The position numbers and the translations under genes were made by a program. This document shows, piece after piece, positions 1 to 8,803 of a DNA stretch of 29,745 nt (its first letter is position 1; every line of letters begins with the position of its first letter). The DNA is from a virus: the IMG/VR virus record IMGVR_UViG_3300025131_000277, positions 1 to 29,745 of that record; one strand, 5' to 3'. The notes beneath the pieces are model-generated. The model worked only from the letters and a program-made list of their open reading frames with translations, ran no database searches and was not told the origin of the DNA.

Positions 1-2
1 TT

Positions 3-41
3 CATTTGAACAGGAAATTCTTGAGCATATTAGATTGGTGA
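3..41 (+). CDS. 3' end of an upstream gene (partial)
   Basis: Only the last twelve codons are visible (ending ...SILDW) before a TGA at 39-41. The stop overlaps a GTG at 38-40 as GTGA, the same four-base stop/start overlap seen as ATGA between the next two genes and again at 26430-26433. That recurrence is the only reason to treat this as a real gene end. The fragment is too short to identify. The alternative is that the hub-like gene simply extends leftwards out of the window, since its frame is also open to base 2. Confidence 0.25.
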   Translation, partial: HLNRKFLSILDW

Positions 42-2863
42 ATATACTTTCTCCAGAGCCTCCCGATCCAGATTTTAATATTAAAAATATGCAACGTAGG
101 GTAAAACCCCCTCACTTCTCTAGAGGGGCGCAACTTAGAAAATGGGGGATACAAACGGTTGATAAAAGCGATCTATGGAAGTCTGTAGGACAACCCCTTG
201 ACCCAATACCTAGGGACAGCGGCCCCCGCAGGTTCGGGCAGGACACATACCCAGGAGATCCTGCGCCTCTGCCAGCCATAAAGGGCCGTGACTGGGTAGC
301 TCTTCAAGATTATTACGCCGAGAGATTAAAAGCTATCTTAGATAAACAAACATTAGGAGGATCTAACCGACTTTTTTATATAGCTTTTGGCATTGGAACT
401 GATTTTAGCGAATGGGCAGGACCGATGACTTGCACTCTAGCCGGTATTAGATTAGATGCTAATTCAGAAGAAGTTAGAAAATTTACATTAAAATTTATAC
501 CATCGGTGGATCATGCCTCGGCTTTTAAATCAGGTCTTGGTGGTGTTAGACCTTCTTTAGAAAGACTATTTAAAAAAGGGGGAGAAGGCGCATTAAAATA
601 TATAGGAGAATCTTTTAAGATATCTGATTATCCTTCGGAAGCATACTATCAAGACCCACTGATGTCATCGGATCCTCAGGGCAAGAAATTTAATTTTCTA
701 AGAAAAGTATGGTCAAAACGTCCTGAGGTAAGGATCAAGAGTGGACGAACATTGGCCGGGTACGAGATGCCAGATGAGACAGTAGCAATAGAAGATTCAT
801 TCTTACCTCATATTGAATCTTCAAAAGGTATTGATTTTGATTTTCATGCAATAATAGAAGATTGTTTCAATGATTATTTACAAAAGGTTACTACTACGGA
901 AGGCAATGTAATAACTTTAATCCCTAACGTTAATATTTCTCATAAAAAGTTTATTACTAAAAAAAGGGATGAAGAACTTTCAAAATTTAATAAGGAAATT
1001 CAAGAACTTCAAAACAACGTACTTTTGGCACAAGGAAAACGTGGAATGGGATCCGCCCTGACCCCTTCACAGCGAGAAGCTCTTAAGCACCCAAAAGGTG
1101 GCAAGAGCAAAGCTAGAGAAAGAATAGATACTGCGGCTGACAGATCCGCTAAATTTATTGAAAATCCCTACTGGAGCAAAAAAGGATATGTTAGGAGTGT
1201 CTTGCGGGAGTTTAGTATAGACCTTGTAGACTCCCATAGCGGCATGTTCGGTCCCCAACTGCCGGGAGAGTCCCGGCCAGCGTTTACTCGTTATACACCT
1301 AATAGCTCCGTGCTAAATTTAGAATCTTTGGGTACCTTGCCTGTTGAATCAGTAGCAACTTTTAGTGTTAAATATGATGATATTTATCCATCATGGTCCT
1401 ACATTGAAAACAATAGACATGATTTTCCATTATATGCATTGCCTGTGCAACTACTGATGAAAGGTTTAAATAAAGCTGATGATCGCAAAAAATTTAAAAT
1501 TGTTACCTTAATGGAGACTAATACAAAAATACTAAATTTTTGGTACAAGCAGGGGCTTATCAAGTTACCCAAGCCTACTCTTATATTTGGGGATTTACAA
1601 ATAATTAAGGATTTTTTGTATGGCAAGCTTAATATACTTAGCAAATCTTTTGAGCAACTTAAACTAAAGGGAGACATAAAAGAAGCGAAATATTTGCATC
1701 CCGATGATCAAAAAATATTGTTGCATCCATCTTATATGAAAGGGATATCCACTATTCTAAGGCGAAAACCAAATTTATTTTTTACTACGCTAGAAGACAT
1801 GGATAATTTTATGTTTACAGATAAAGAACTAAAAAAGAATCTTGATACCTTAGGAAATCTAGCACAAATTCCAATTTTTAAAGCCTATACAAAAAATGGA
1901 AATGTTTTATCAACAAAATTAAAAGTAGATGAAAGCTATCTGGCTTTTGCAAAACTGTCGCCCCAAGCAGAGTCTTTGAGCACGACTAATAATAGACTTT
2001 ATGGTACATTAGGAAATCAAGCAGCATTTTTAGAATTTTTACCAGAAGTAATTGTGGCTATTGAAGAATGGATTCAAAATCCACCTTTAGAAGATTCAGC
2101 GGCATCTGAAAGCTTCGCGTCTAAGGAAAGTGGACGAAGAGGCATTATGGCAACCCGTAAGACACTGAATCCTGGTAAAAGTAAGGCAGATCTCGTTCAC
2201 CCTGGTGAAAGTCGCCAATTCGAAAATGTAAATTTAACAGTTGGTTGGGACAACCATGTGAGAAATCTTAAAATAAAATTAAATGACATTCTGGATAGCT
2301 TTGATAATAAAAATGATCTCATCGCTACAATATTAGCAATATATGAAATTAATACGAAAGAATCCAATAGACCAACACTTAAGGTGGATGATGATGCAGA
2401 TGCAATGTCTCAGTTAATAAATTTATTTGATTCTTTATACAGTTATGCTTATCAATTAAGTATAAAGACTTATCCTAATTTTTCTTTATCTATGGATAGT
2501 GATGTTTTAGCTACCCCATGTGTACTTTTGTCCCAAACTCCACATATAAAATCATCAACAACTCCTGCGTCCTCCCCAGCACATTTTGACAAACTTTTAA
2601 CGGGGGTATATTCTATAATAGGATTTAAACACGTTTTATCTAGAGGCGCGGTACTCTCAGAATTTCGAATAAATAAAAGTATATCTGGAAATTTAAATAA
2701 AAATGATATTGTACCTCCAACTCCTGAATCTGAAAGTTCTGAGCCTTGGTATAGAGGGAAGCGTCATGGGGAAATTCCTCTGGGATATGGCGAGCACCAG
2801 AAGGCAGGAAAGCGTTGGCTAGGAGCGAACGATAAGTGGGAGGGGGGTTTACCACCAAAATGA
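38..2863 (+). CDS. Large baseplate hub-like protein (gp27 / late control D type)
   Basis: About 941 residues. The C-terminal part (about residues 855-885) reads GVYSIIGFKHVLSRG followed by AVLSEFRINKS. This resembles the Gly-x-Tyr-x-Ile...His...Gly...Phe-x-x-x-(R/K) strand pattern near the end of hub proteins of the gpD/gp27 superfamily, which form the ring that carries the tail needle. The needle gene follows immediately with an ATGA overlap, as expected for a hub-needle pair. The first 800 residues are not recognised. They include a charged, probably helical stretch near 305-370 and low-complexity linkers. The protein is far longer than T4 gp27 (about 390 residues), so extra domains or a fused wedge function are likely. 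The start is uncertain: GTG 38 is chosen for the GTGA overlap, TTG 35 is possible, and the frame is open to base 2, so the gene may be 5' truncated. Family assignment is inference from motif and position. Confidence 0.6.
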   Translation: MNILSPEPPDPDFNIKNMQRRVKPPHFSRGAQLRKWGIQTVDKSDLWKSVGQPLDPIPRDSGPRRFGQDTYPGDPAPLPAIKGRDWVALQDYYAERLKAILDKQTLGGSNRLFYIAFGIGTDFSEWAGPMTCTLAGIRLDANSEEVRKFTLKFIPSVDHASAFKSGLGGVRPSLERLFKKGGEGALKYIGESFKISDYPSEAYYQDPLMSSDPQGKKFNFLRKVWSKRPEVRIKSGRTLAGYEMPDETVAIEDSFLPHIESSKGIDFDFHAIIEDCFNDYLQKVTTTEGNVITLIPNVNISHKKFITKKRDEELSKFNKEIQELQNNVLLAQGKRGMGSALTPSQREALKHPKGGKSKARERIDTAADRSAKFIENPYWSKKGYVRSVLREFSIDLVDSHSGMFGPQLPGESRPAFTRYTPNSSVLNLESLGTLPVESVATFSVKYDDIYPSWSYIENNRHDFPLYALPVQLLMKGLNKADDRKKFKIVTLMETNTKILNFWYKQGLIKLPKPTLIFGDLQIIKDFLYGKLNILSKSFEQLKLKGDIKEAKYLHPDDQKILLHPSYMKGISTILRRKPNLFFTTLEDMDNFMFTDKELKKNLDTLGNLAQIPIFKAYTKNGNVLSTKLKVDESYLAFAKLSPQAESLSTTNNRLYGTLGNQAAFLEFLPEVIVAIEEWIQNPPLEDSAASESFASKESGRRGIMATRKTLNPGKSKADLVHPGESRQFENVNLTVGWDNHVRNLKIKLNDILDSFDNKNDLIATILAIYEINTKESNRPTLKVDDDADAMSQLINLFDSLYSYAYQLSIKTYPNFSLSMDSDVLATPCVLLSQTPHIKSSTTPASSPAHFDKLLTGVYSIIGFKHVLSRGAVLSEFRINKSISGNLNKNDIVPPTPESESSEPWYRGKRHGEIPLGYGEHQKAGKRWLGANDKWEGGLPPK

Positions 2864-3966
2864 AAGTTTATAGAGCATGGGTAGCAGATACACTTGATGT
2901 GAATAGATCTGGGATTATTAGTGTTTATTGTCCCGATGTAGATGAGAGTAGGACTTTTGATGTTCGATATACTTCTCCCTATGTGGTAGCTGGTGAAGGG
3001 GGGATGGTTGCAATACCAGGAATAGATACGGAAATATTTATTTTCAAACCTGATGGGAAGGTTGCAGAGGATGATTGGTTTTACATGAGTTCAGTATCTA
3101 GGAAGTATGACTCCGATACCCCAGCCCTCCCAGAAGTATCATTGGGAGAAAGTGTGTATACTAGTCAAAAATTAAGACCAGAAGCAATTGTGATAAAGGA
3201 TCCCAGAGGAAACCAATTAACTTTATCTCAAAAAACTAGTGATGAGCAATCCATGACAAAAGCAGAATTAAAAACTGCTTTCGGCAAGAGCATTACTATG
3301 GTTGATAATGTCCATAATGATAAGATTGTTATAAGTAATGAACATGGAGACAGATTTCTTCTTACTTCTGAGGGACATGGTTCAAGGCCTTCTAGGTCTG
3401 CTCAGATAAAGACCTATGGCCGTCAACAATATGTGTCTACAAATGCTGGAGTACACACTATAGCCAAGGGAGGAGAGATAAACATATTAAATGAAACTGG
3501 GGCTGATAGCAAAGCATGGCCTGATTGGAATGAAGACAAATCCGTCGAAGAGAATGAGAGTATGGGGGCTGAGAAAGATTACAATGATGAGCAATATGGA
3601 AATATAAATGTAAAGAGCAAGTTTAGAGATATAAACTTAATTGCTAATGAAGGTAGGATATTTCTTGATGCTCATTGTAGTGCCATCGCTTCTTCAGTAA
3701 ATCTTCCCAAAGAAACTCCAGGTTTTATACAGATCGATAGTGGAAAATCTATTACTATATGGGCGGATACTACTATTAATATTAAGTCTGGAAAAGACCT
3801 AAATATAATGTCTGGAGGTGCGATTCGTATGCAAGCAAAAAAACAAATAACTATGCATTCTGATGAAAATGTATTAATTGATGGTGCTGAGATTCATCTC
3901 GCTCCACCAGGAGGTATAAATCCAAAATTAAATCTTGAAAAAGAAACTAACCATTACGGAGATTAA
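2860..3966 (+). CDS. Baseplate spike/needle protein (gp5 / gpV / VgrG type, no lysozyme domain)
   Basis: 368 residues. Residues 1-80 match an OB-fold spike N-terminus: a strand-rich start, then GEGGMVAIPGIDTEIFIF, the typical 'G..v.iP..GdeV.v.F' element. After a loop region and an acidic linker (about 215-245), residues 255-350 show repeating short strands with alternating hydrophobics (SITIWADTTINIKSGKDLNI, then GAIRMQAKKQITM), the pattern of the triple-stranded beta-helix in gp5 and VgrG. A trimer of this protein would form the needle that pierces the outer membrane. T4 gp5 carries a lysozyme domain between OB fold and helix. None is seen here. ATG 2860 is preferred over the in-frame GTG at 2836 because it gives an ATGA overlap with the hub-like gene and starts directly at the OB fold (MKVYRAWV). 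Confidence 0.88.
   Translation: MKVYRAWVADTLDVNRSGIISVYCPDVDESRTFDVRYTSPYVVAGEGGMVAIPGIDTEIFIFKPDGKVAEDDWFYMSSVSRKYDSDTPALPEVSLGESVYTSQKLRPEAIVIKDPRGNQLTLSQKTSDEQSMTKAELKTAFGKSITMVDNVHNDKIVISNEHGDRFLLTSEGHGSRPSRSAQIKTYGRQQYVSTNAGVHTIAKGGEINILNETGADSKAWPDWNEDKSVEENESMGAEKDYNDEQYGNINVKSKFRDINLIANEGRIFLDAHCSAIASSVNLPKETPGFIQIDSGKSITIWADTTINIKSGKDLNIMSGGAIRMQAKKQITMHSDENVLIDGAEIHLAPPGGINPKLNLEKETNHYGD
3958..3961 (+). promoter_or_regulatory. Shine-Dalgarno GGAG for a non-canonical start
   Basis: GGAG lies inside the last codons of the spike gene. It is 4 bases before ATT 3966 and 7 bases before ATC 3969, a normal distance from initiation. No ATG, GTG or TTG follows in the downstream gene's frame until 4050. 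The site therefore supports initiation at ATT or ATC rather than at 4050. Confidence 0.5.
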
Positions 3967-6734
3967 TTATCGCAACTTTTGATGTAGAAACATTTGCTAG
4001 GATAACAGGTGGGGGAGACCTCGCTAGAGCTATTCCTACGTCTTTTGGTATGCCCGGTTGTATGATAGAACTTACAAGGAGGGGGTTATCGAAAATATTA
4101 CCATCTTCAACTCTGGTTGATATGTTGAAAGTGACTAAAAAAGCTAAAAATGATGCTAATAGCCATCTTCATGAGGCAACTGATTGGTTATTAGGTTGGT
4201 CAGGATTAGTGGAATTCGATGAGAAAGATGGGTCTTTCACTTTCATATCTGAAGCATCCTGGTGGAATGATGACAATGATACGGCGCAACAAATAGCTGA
4301 CATTGGAGCTTGGCTCGCTTATGGAGCAAAGTATACTACTACGATGTACAAGAATATAGATGCAGCTGTCAAGGAAGTTGAGGATGCAAAAGAATGTCTT
4401 AGCAATTACAAAAAAACGCTCGATATGCAGAAGGGGGAATCATCGGACACAGTAATTTATGATCCTAAACTTTCTCCCGCCCAGAAAGAGGCACATTTTG
4501 ACGCAAGAGTCGCAGCCCACAAAAAAAGATACGAAAAAATATTAAAACAAAAAAAACTTATAGAGCAAGCAGAGACAGCCATTATGGAGGTCCTGCGTAA
4601 GAGGGCGGCTGGGCTGCTTGAGGAACCTGTTTTTCAAAATGACGAAGAAATCCTTGCTAATACTAGTTTTGAATCCCAAATGCAAAAACATATTGATGCA
4701 GAGGAGGAAAAGGAAGAAATTATCAGATTAGTTTTTGGACCTCCCAAATCGAAGGAAGGACAATTCCTTCTCTCTGTAGATGGTTTATATTATGATTCCC
4801 AGACTAGCGAGGGGATACAGCCAGTTCTTTCAGAGCTTGAGGACAGGCAAAAAAACATAAAAGAAGAAGACAGGTGGAAGCTTGAGCACGACCCCAACTT
4901 AGGTGGCAGGGGAGTTCAGATCTCCTCTAAAGAGGTAGAAAATTATGTAAACACTCTTTTTGATCCAGATGTAACTGATGAGAGTTCAAACATACAGGGT
5001 CATTATGATAAAGACCATTTTCTATTAACTTTAATTTCACAAAAAGAATCACATATATTAGATCTATCCGCTAACGTAAATCAGCTAGAACTATCAGGAG
5101 CGTCTACAGCTATAGTAACGAATACAAGGCAATCTATTCTTTCAGAAATTGCCCTACATGATGCAAAAATCAGAAAAAGAAAAAAGCAAATAGAGATTGC
5201 TATTAAGGCTCCTCGTCTCTACGGAAGTACTACCATCTATGATAAGGGGCAAGTACCTATAAATGATTTCTCTTATTTACAGGATGTAAATTTGGCTATT
5301 GATATAGACAAGCAAAGAAGACTTGTTTTAGATCAATCAGATGTAACAGGGGTAGTTCTTCCGTTGAAACCCAAATTTGTAGTTAATCCAGGAAATCAGA
5401 ATCATACATCAATAGATCATTTGTTAATTCCTGAGATAGGTACAGGTGGTTTTCTCACTACTGCTTCTGGAGTTGACGCATCAGGAGGAACTACCCTAAG
5501 TATAACGAACCCCATAGTAACAGATGGTCTTATCGCTGTTTATAATTTCTTAAATTCTAGAGTTGAAATCGCTCCCTCCTCAACAGAGTTCCGTGTTCTT
5601 AATTGTGCATCACCAGATGATCGTAACAATGCTCAACTTGTAGCACCTGACGCAAGTTGCGTCTTCCCTTCAGGACTAGGATTGCCATATCTAAAGGGAG
5701 TTGCTAGTCTTAAGACAGTAACTTCATACACAGATAGCGCAGATATATCTGCTCTTGGAAATTATGTAAGATTACCAGATACGGAGGAGTTCCAGGACTG
5801 GACATACTCAACTAAGGGATTTACTTTTGAAACCTGGACTCATATTCCAACGCTCAGTAGTGTAACAGATTGGACTAATGATGTATCAGCCCAGTATAGA
5901 TTGTTATTGTCCTGTGAAAATACAGGATTAGTATCATCTGTTGATGCTCAAAATGATGTTAACAGGTTAACCCCTGATTTTGGAGATTCAGTTGCTAGGG
6001 GAATGATGATTGGATTTACCACAGATAAAAGAATATCATTAGGGGAAGATCCTACTAATTTTAGAGTTGACGCGAAAAGTGCTATCAATCTCCCAGCATC
6101 AGCTATGTCATTCTTTATTGCGCCAACTCAGGCGAAGAATGCCTCGTCTATAGGTTTAATAAATAACTCAACAACGGGGGAGTGTGCTAGCGCAGCAGGA
6201 TGGTATGGGCTTTCTTTAAATACCAGTACTGTTGGTGAGAATGATACTTATTTCAATCATGTATGTAGCGCATTTATGTTGATTACGGTTTCAGTAGATG
6301 TTCCTAATGATAAAGTTAGTGTATTCTTAAATGGTAATTTAATGACTACTGCTAATATAAATACAGTTTTTGGGGTCCCAGAGAAAACTCCACCGAATCT
6401 TCCTTCCTTCTTGAAAGCAAATAGTTTTAAGTATACCTCGTCCTCAGTGAACGAAGATGCTCCTGAGCAATTAAAAACTGGGCCTTCTACAAATGACTTC
6501 TTTACTCCATGGATTATTGGAGGAGGGTGGACTGACGGAATGGTCCGAAATCCCAATACTGGGGTATCAGTTGGGAACTTTATGGGAGAAAATTATGGAG
6601 GATTCCGTAGTGGATTAGATGGATTTATAGGAAGTACTAAATTTTACAACAAACCACTAGAACAAGTTGAAGTAAGAAAGAATTATGATGGGCAAAAATC
6701 TTTTTTCAATAATATTCAAATTACAGTACAATAG
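3966..6734 (+). CDS. Baseplate-associated protein with C-terminal LamG/concanavalin-like domain
   Basis: About 922 residues if started at ATT 3966. The first ATG, 4050, would give 894. The 28 codons between are open and protein-like (ATFDVETFARITGGG, then a stretch ending PTSFGMPGCM), the stop/start junction TAATT mirrors the TAATG junctions elsewhere, and GGAG sits just upstream, whereas 4050 has no good ribosome site. Residues 120-220 and 370-415 are Lys/Glu-rich and probably coiled coil. From about 519 the protein resembles a LamG/concanavalin-like jelly roll: GLIAVYNF, FTFETWTHIP, VSVFLNGN, GGFRSGLDGFIGSTKFYNKP and a terminal V-R-x-N-Y tail. Such domains bind glycans, so a host-surface or accessory binding role is inferred. 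The N-terminal part is not recognised. Its place between needle and gp25-like genes points to the baseplate. Confidence 0.72.
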   Translation: MIATFDVETFARITGGGDLARAIPTSFGMPGCMIELTRRGLSKILPSSTLVDMLKVTKKAKNDANSHLHEATDWLLGWSGLVEFDEKDGSFTFISEASWWNDDNDTAQQIADIGAWLAYGAKYTTTMYKNIDAAVKEVEDAKECLSNYKKTLDMQKGESSDTVIYDPKLSPAQKEAHFDARVAAHKKRYEKILKQKKLIEQAETAIMEVLRKRAAGLLEEPVFQNDEEILANTSFESQMQKHIDAEEEKEEIIRLVFGPPKSKEGQFLLSVDGLYYDSQTSEGIQPVLSELEDRQKNIKEEDRWKLEHDPNLGGRGVQISSKEVENYVNTLFDPDVTDESSNIQGHYDKDHFLLTLISQKESHILDLSANVNQLELSGASTAIVTNTRQSILSEIALHDAKIRKRKKQIEIAIKAPRLYGSTTIYDKGQVPINDFSYLQDVNLAIDIDKQRRLVLDQSDVTGVVLPLKPKFVVNPGNQNHTSIDHLLIPEIGTGGFLTTASGVDASGGTTLSITNPIVTDGLIAVYNFLNSRVEIAPSSTEFRVLNCASPDDRNNAQLVAPDASCVFPSGLGLPYLKGVASLKTVTSYTDSADISALGNYVRLPDTEEFQDWTYSTKGFTFETWTHIPTLSSVTDWTNDVSAQYRLLLSCENTGLVSSVDAQNDVNRLTPDFGDSVARGMMIGFTTDKRISLGEDPTNFRVDAKSAINLPASAMSFFIAPTQAKNASSIGLINNSTTGECASAAGWYGLSLNTSTVGENDTYFNHVCSAFMLITVSVDVPNDKVSVFLNGNLMTTANINTVFGVPEKTPPNLPSFLKANSFKYTSSSVNEDAPEQLKTGPSTNDFFTPWIIGGGWTDGMVRNPNTGVSVGNFMGENYGGFRSGLDGFIGSTKFYNKPLEQVEVRKNYDGQKSFFNNIQITVQ

Positions 6735-6742
6735 GATATACA

Positions 6743-7201
6743 ATGGTTAAACCTACTACAACTACTACTTATGGTGTCTTAGATACCTCCCACAAGAAAG
6801 CATCTGCATCTCATGTGGGTAAATCTTTTGGTCTTGCTTTTCCCACAGGAAAAAAAGTAGAGAAAGGGTTCTTTCAGAAAGAATCTGGATTGACGTTAGT
6901 AAAAGGTAATTTAAAACAACTATTGCAGACTGAAAGAGGAGAAAGAGCGATGTCTAACTTCGGTGTGTCACTCAAAAAATATCTTTTCGAGCCTATGGAC
7001 CAAATCACTTTTAGGAGAATATCATCCGAGGTTACTTATCAGGTAGGAAAGTATTTACCCGAAGTCGAGATTTTGAAATTAAATGTCCGTCCCCTAGATA
7101 AGTATGGGAGTGAGGGATACCAAGGCATAAGAATAGTTCTTATAGGCAGAATGAAAGACGCACTTGGCTCAAATTTTGATGTAAAGGTGGATATAGCATA
7201 A
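6743..7201 (+). CDS. 25: Baseplate wedge / sheath initiator, gp25 / gpW family
   Basis: 152 residues. The signature is at about residues 63-86: ERGERAMSNFGVSLKKYLFEP, the gp25/gpW hallmark in which a Gly-Glu-Arg segment precedes the (F/P)-x-F-G...L...LFEP helix. The C-terminal half follows the family pattern of a strand-rich alpha/beta fold (VEILKLNVRP, IRIVLIGRMKDA). In T4 and in contractile injection systems this protein joins the wedge to the first sheath ring and primes sheath polymerisation. AGGA at 6734-6737 lies 5 bases before the ATG. The gene is followed directly (TAA then ATG) by the gp6/J gene, the W-J order of P2-like baseplates. The N-terminal 45 residues are an extension relative to the shortest homologues. 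The old 'lysozyme' label for this family is not supported. Confidence 0.9.
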   Translation: MVKPTTTTTYGVLDTSHKKASASHVGKSFGLAFPTGKKVEKGFFQKESGLTLVKGNLKQLLQTERGERAMSNFGVSLKKYLFEPMDQITFRRISSEVTYQVGKYLPEVEILKLNVRPLDKYGSEGYQGIRIVLIGRMKDALGSNFDVKVDIA

Positions 7202-8803
7202 ATGGTTACTTTTTCTGGGACTGTAGAATCTGATTTTATGAAGTCAGTGGCAACTGAAGATGCTAGAAAGCCATCTTTAATAAATTTCGCAGCTACTGAT
7301 TTTACAACCCTCACAAATTCTCTTGTAGATTACATAAAAGCTGTATACCCATTAGACTATCATAATTTCGCAGAATCTGATTTGGGAGTTATGTTAATAG
7401 AACTTGTGGCTTATATGGGCTCCGTAATGTCTTTAAAAGCCGATATGCTTGCAAATGAAAATTTTCTCCGTACTTCTAGGAAAAGAAAAAGTATTAAAAA
7501 ACTATTAGAACTTATCGGAGTAAGAATGAAAGGCCCAATTTCTTCTGCTGCGAATGCTAAAATTACTTTGGGTTTGGCTCCCTGGAAGGATACTGGTGGC
7601 GAGGAGTTATCCATTCTTCCTGCCAATAGAACTTTCACAACAACCTCACCAGAAGATGGTGGAATACTGACATATACTTTATACAAAGTTTTGCCTACAG
7701 GTATAGTAGATATGCCCAACTCTACAGGAAATATTACTCTATACGGCAATGAAGCAAGCGGTTCTACATCAGGAACTTTTGAAAATATAACTTTATTGGA
7801 GGGGGTGCTTACAGTTGAAGAAGGTATTTTTACTACTACCCAATCAGTTAAAACCATATCTTTAACTAACGCACCAGTTGTTGAAGGGAGTGTAGAAGTT
7901 TATGTTAATGGAGATTCTACTACTAGTGGAGCTTATAAACCAGTTGATAATGTATTCTTTGCTTCTGGGCCTTCAGATAAGGTATTCCAAATAGTATACG
8001 ATGAATCCTACGGGGCTGCTGTAGTGTTTGGAGATAATACTTTAGGTGTTTCTCCTGCTACAGGGGATACCTATACGGTTCTATACAGAGTTGGTGGGGG
8101 GAGTAGAGGTAATATAGCTAATGAGGTAATTAATGCTATAGTTACTACAACATCTGGGAGCACTGATGTTGTAGGGGTCTTAGAGAATACCTCCCAAGGT
8201 ACGGGAGGGACTGACGCAGAAACTTTGGCTCATGCCAAGAAATATGCCCCCTTGAACTTTAGAAGGCAGGATAGATTGGTAACTCTCCAAGATATCAAAG
8301 CTTTTTCAAATAGCTACGTTGGAAAGTATGGGTCAACCGGAAAGACCACAGCCGCAACTAGAAAAGCATTCTCTTCAGCAAATATTATTGATGTTTACGT
8401 ATTAGAAAAAGCGTCGGATTTTCAATTAAGACGAGCTACGCCTATGTTCAAATATGAACTCTTACAGAATATGAATGATAAAAAGATGATTACTGATGAA
8501 ATAGTAGTTGTCGATGGGCTAATCAGAACATTAGATCTTGTGGTATCACTTAGAATAGATAAAGAACTTTTAACAAACCAGGAGGGGGTAAAAGTTAGAG
8601 CTAGAGATATTGTTTTGGATTACTTTAAAGTTGATAGTAATGATTTCGGAAAACCTTTTATTCCAGAAGAATTGAATAGGAGAATATTTGATATAGATGA
8701 AATTAGATACTCTACAATAGATAATGTCCCCTCTGTTATAAAAGTTGAGTATAACGAAATAATACAACTTAACAATCTTTCAATTAATATTATTCCGGTC
8801 TAA
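7202..8803 (+). CDS. 6: Baseplate wedge protein, gp6 / baseplate J family
   Basis: 533 residues. The N-terminal helical region (about 60-112) has the gp6 pattern ESDLGVMLIELVAYMG, then LKADMLANENFLRTSRKR and an LLELIGV element. The J domain lies at about 293-385: YRVGGGSRGNI, then GGTDAETLAHAKKYAP and FRRQDRLVTLQDI, typical of phage baseplate J proteins. Paired copies of this protein build the hexagonal inner ring of the baseplate and hold the wedges together through contraction. ATG 7202 follows the gp25 stop with no gap, and its TAATG overlap with the next gene implies coupled translation. Length is close to P2-like and far-T4 homologues (T4 gp6 is about 660 residues). Confidence 0.9.
   Translation: MVTFSGTVESDFMKSVATEDARKPSLINFAATDFTTLTNSLVDYIKAVYPLDYHNFAESDLGVMLIELVAYMGSVMSLKADMLANENFLRTSRKRKSIKKLLELIGVRMKGPISSAANAKITLGLAPWKDTGGEELSILPANRTFTTTSPEDGGILTYTLYKVLPTGIVDMPNSTGNITLYGNEASGSTSGTFENITLLEGVLTVEEGIFTTTQSVKTISLTNAPVVEGSVEVYVNGDSTTSGAYKPVDNVFFASGPSDKVFQIVYDESYGAAVVFGDNTLGVSPATGDTYTVLYRVGGGSRGNIANEVINAIVTTTSGSTDVVGVLENTSQGTGGTDAETLAHAKKYAPLNFRRQDRLVTLQDIKAFSNSYVGKYGSTGKTTAATRKAFSSANIIDVYVLEKASDFQLRRATPMFKYELLQNMNDKKMITDEIVVVDGLIRTLDLVVSLRIDKELLTNQEGVKVRARDIVLDYFKVDSNDFGKPFIPEELNRRIFDIDEIRYSTIDNVPSVIKVEYNEIIQLNNLSINIIPV

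Noticed and set aside
6356-6363. Second exact TATAAATA box
   Set aside because: It lies inside the LamG-domain coding region about 380 bases before the gp25-like gene. Two or three such octamers are expected by chance in this AT-rich window, so it is not called a promoter.
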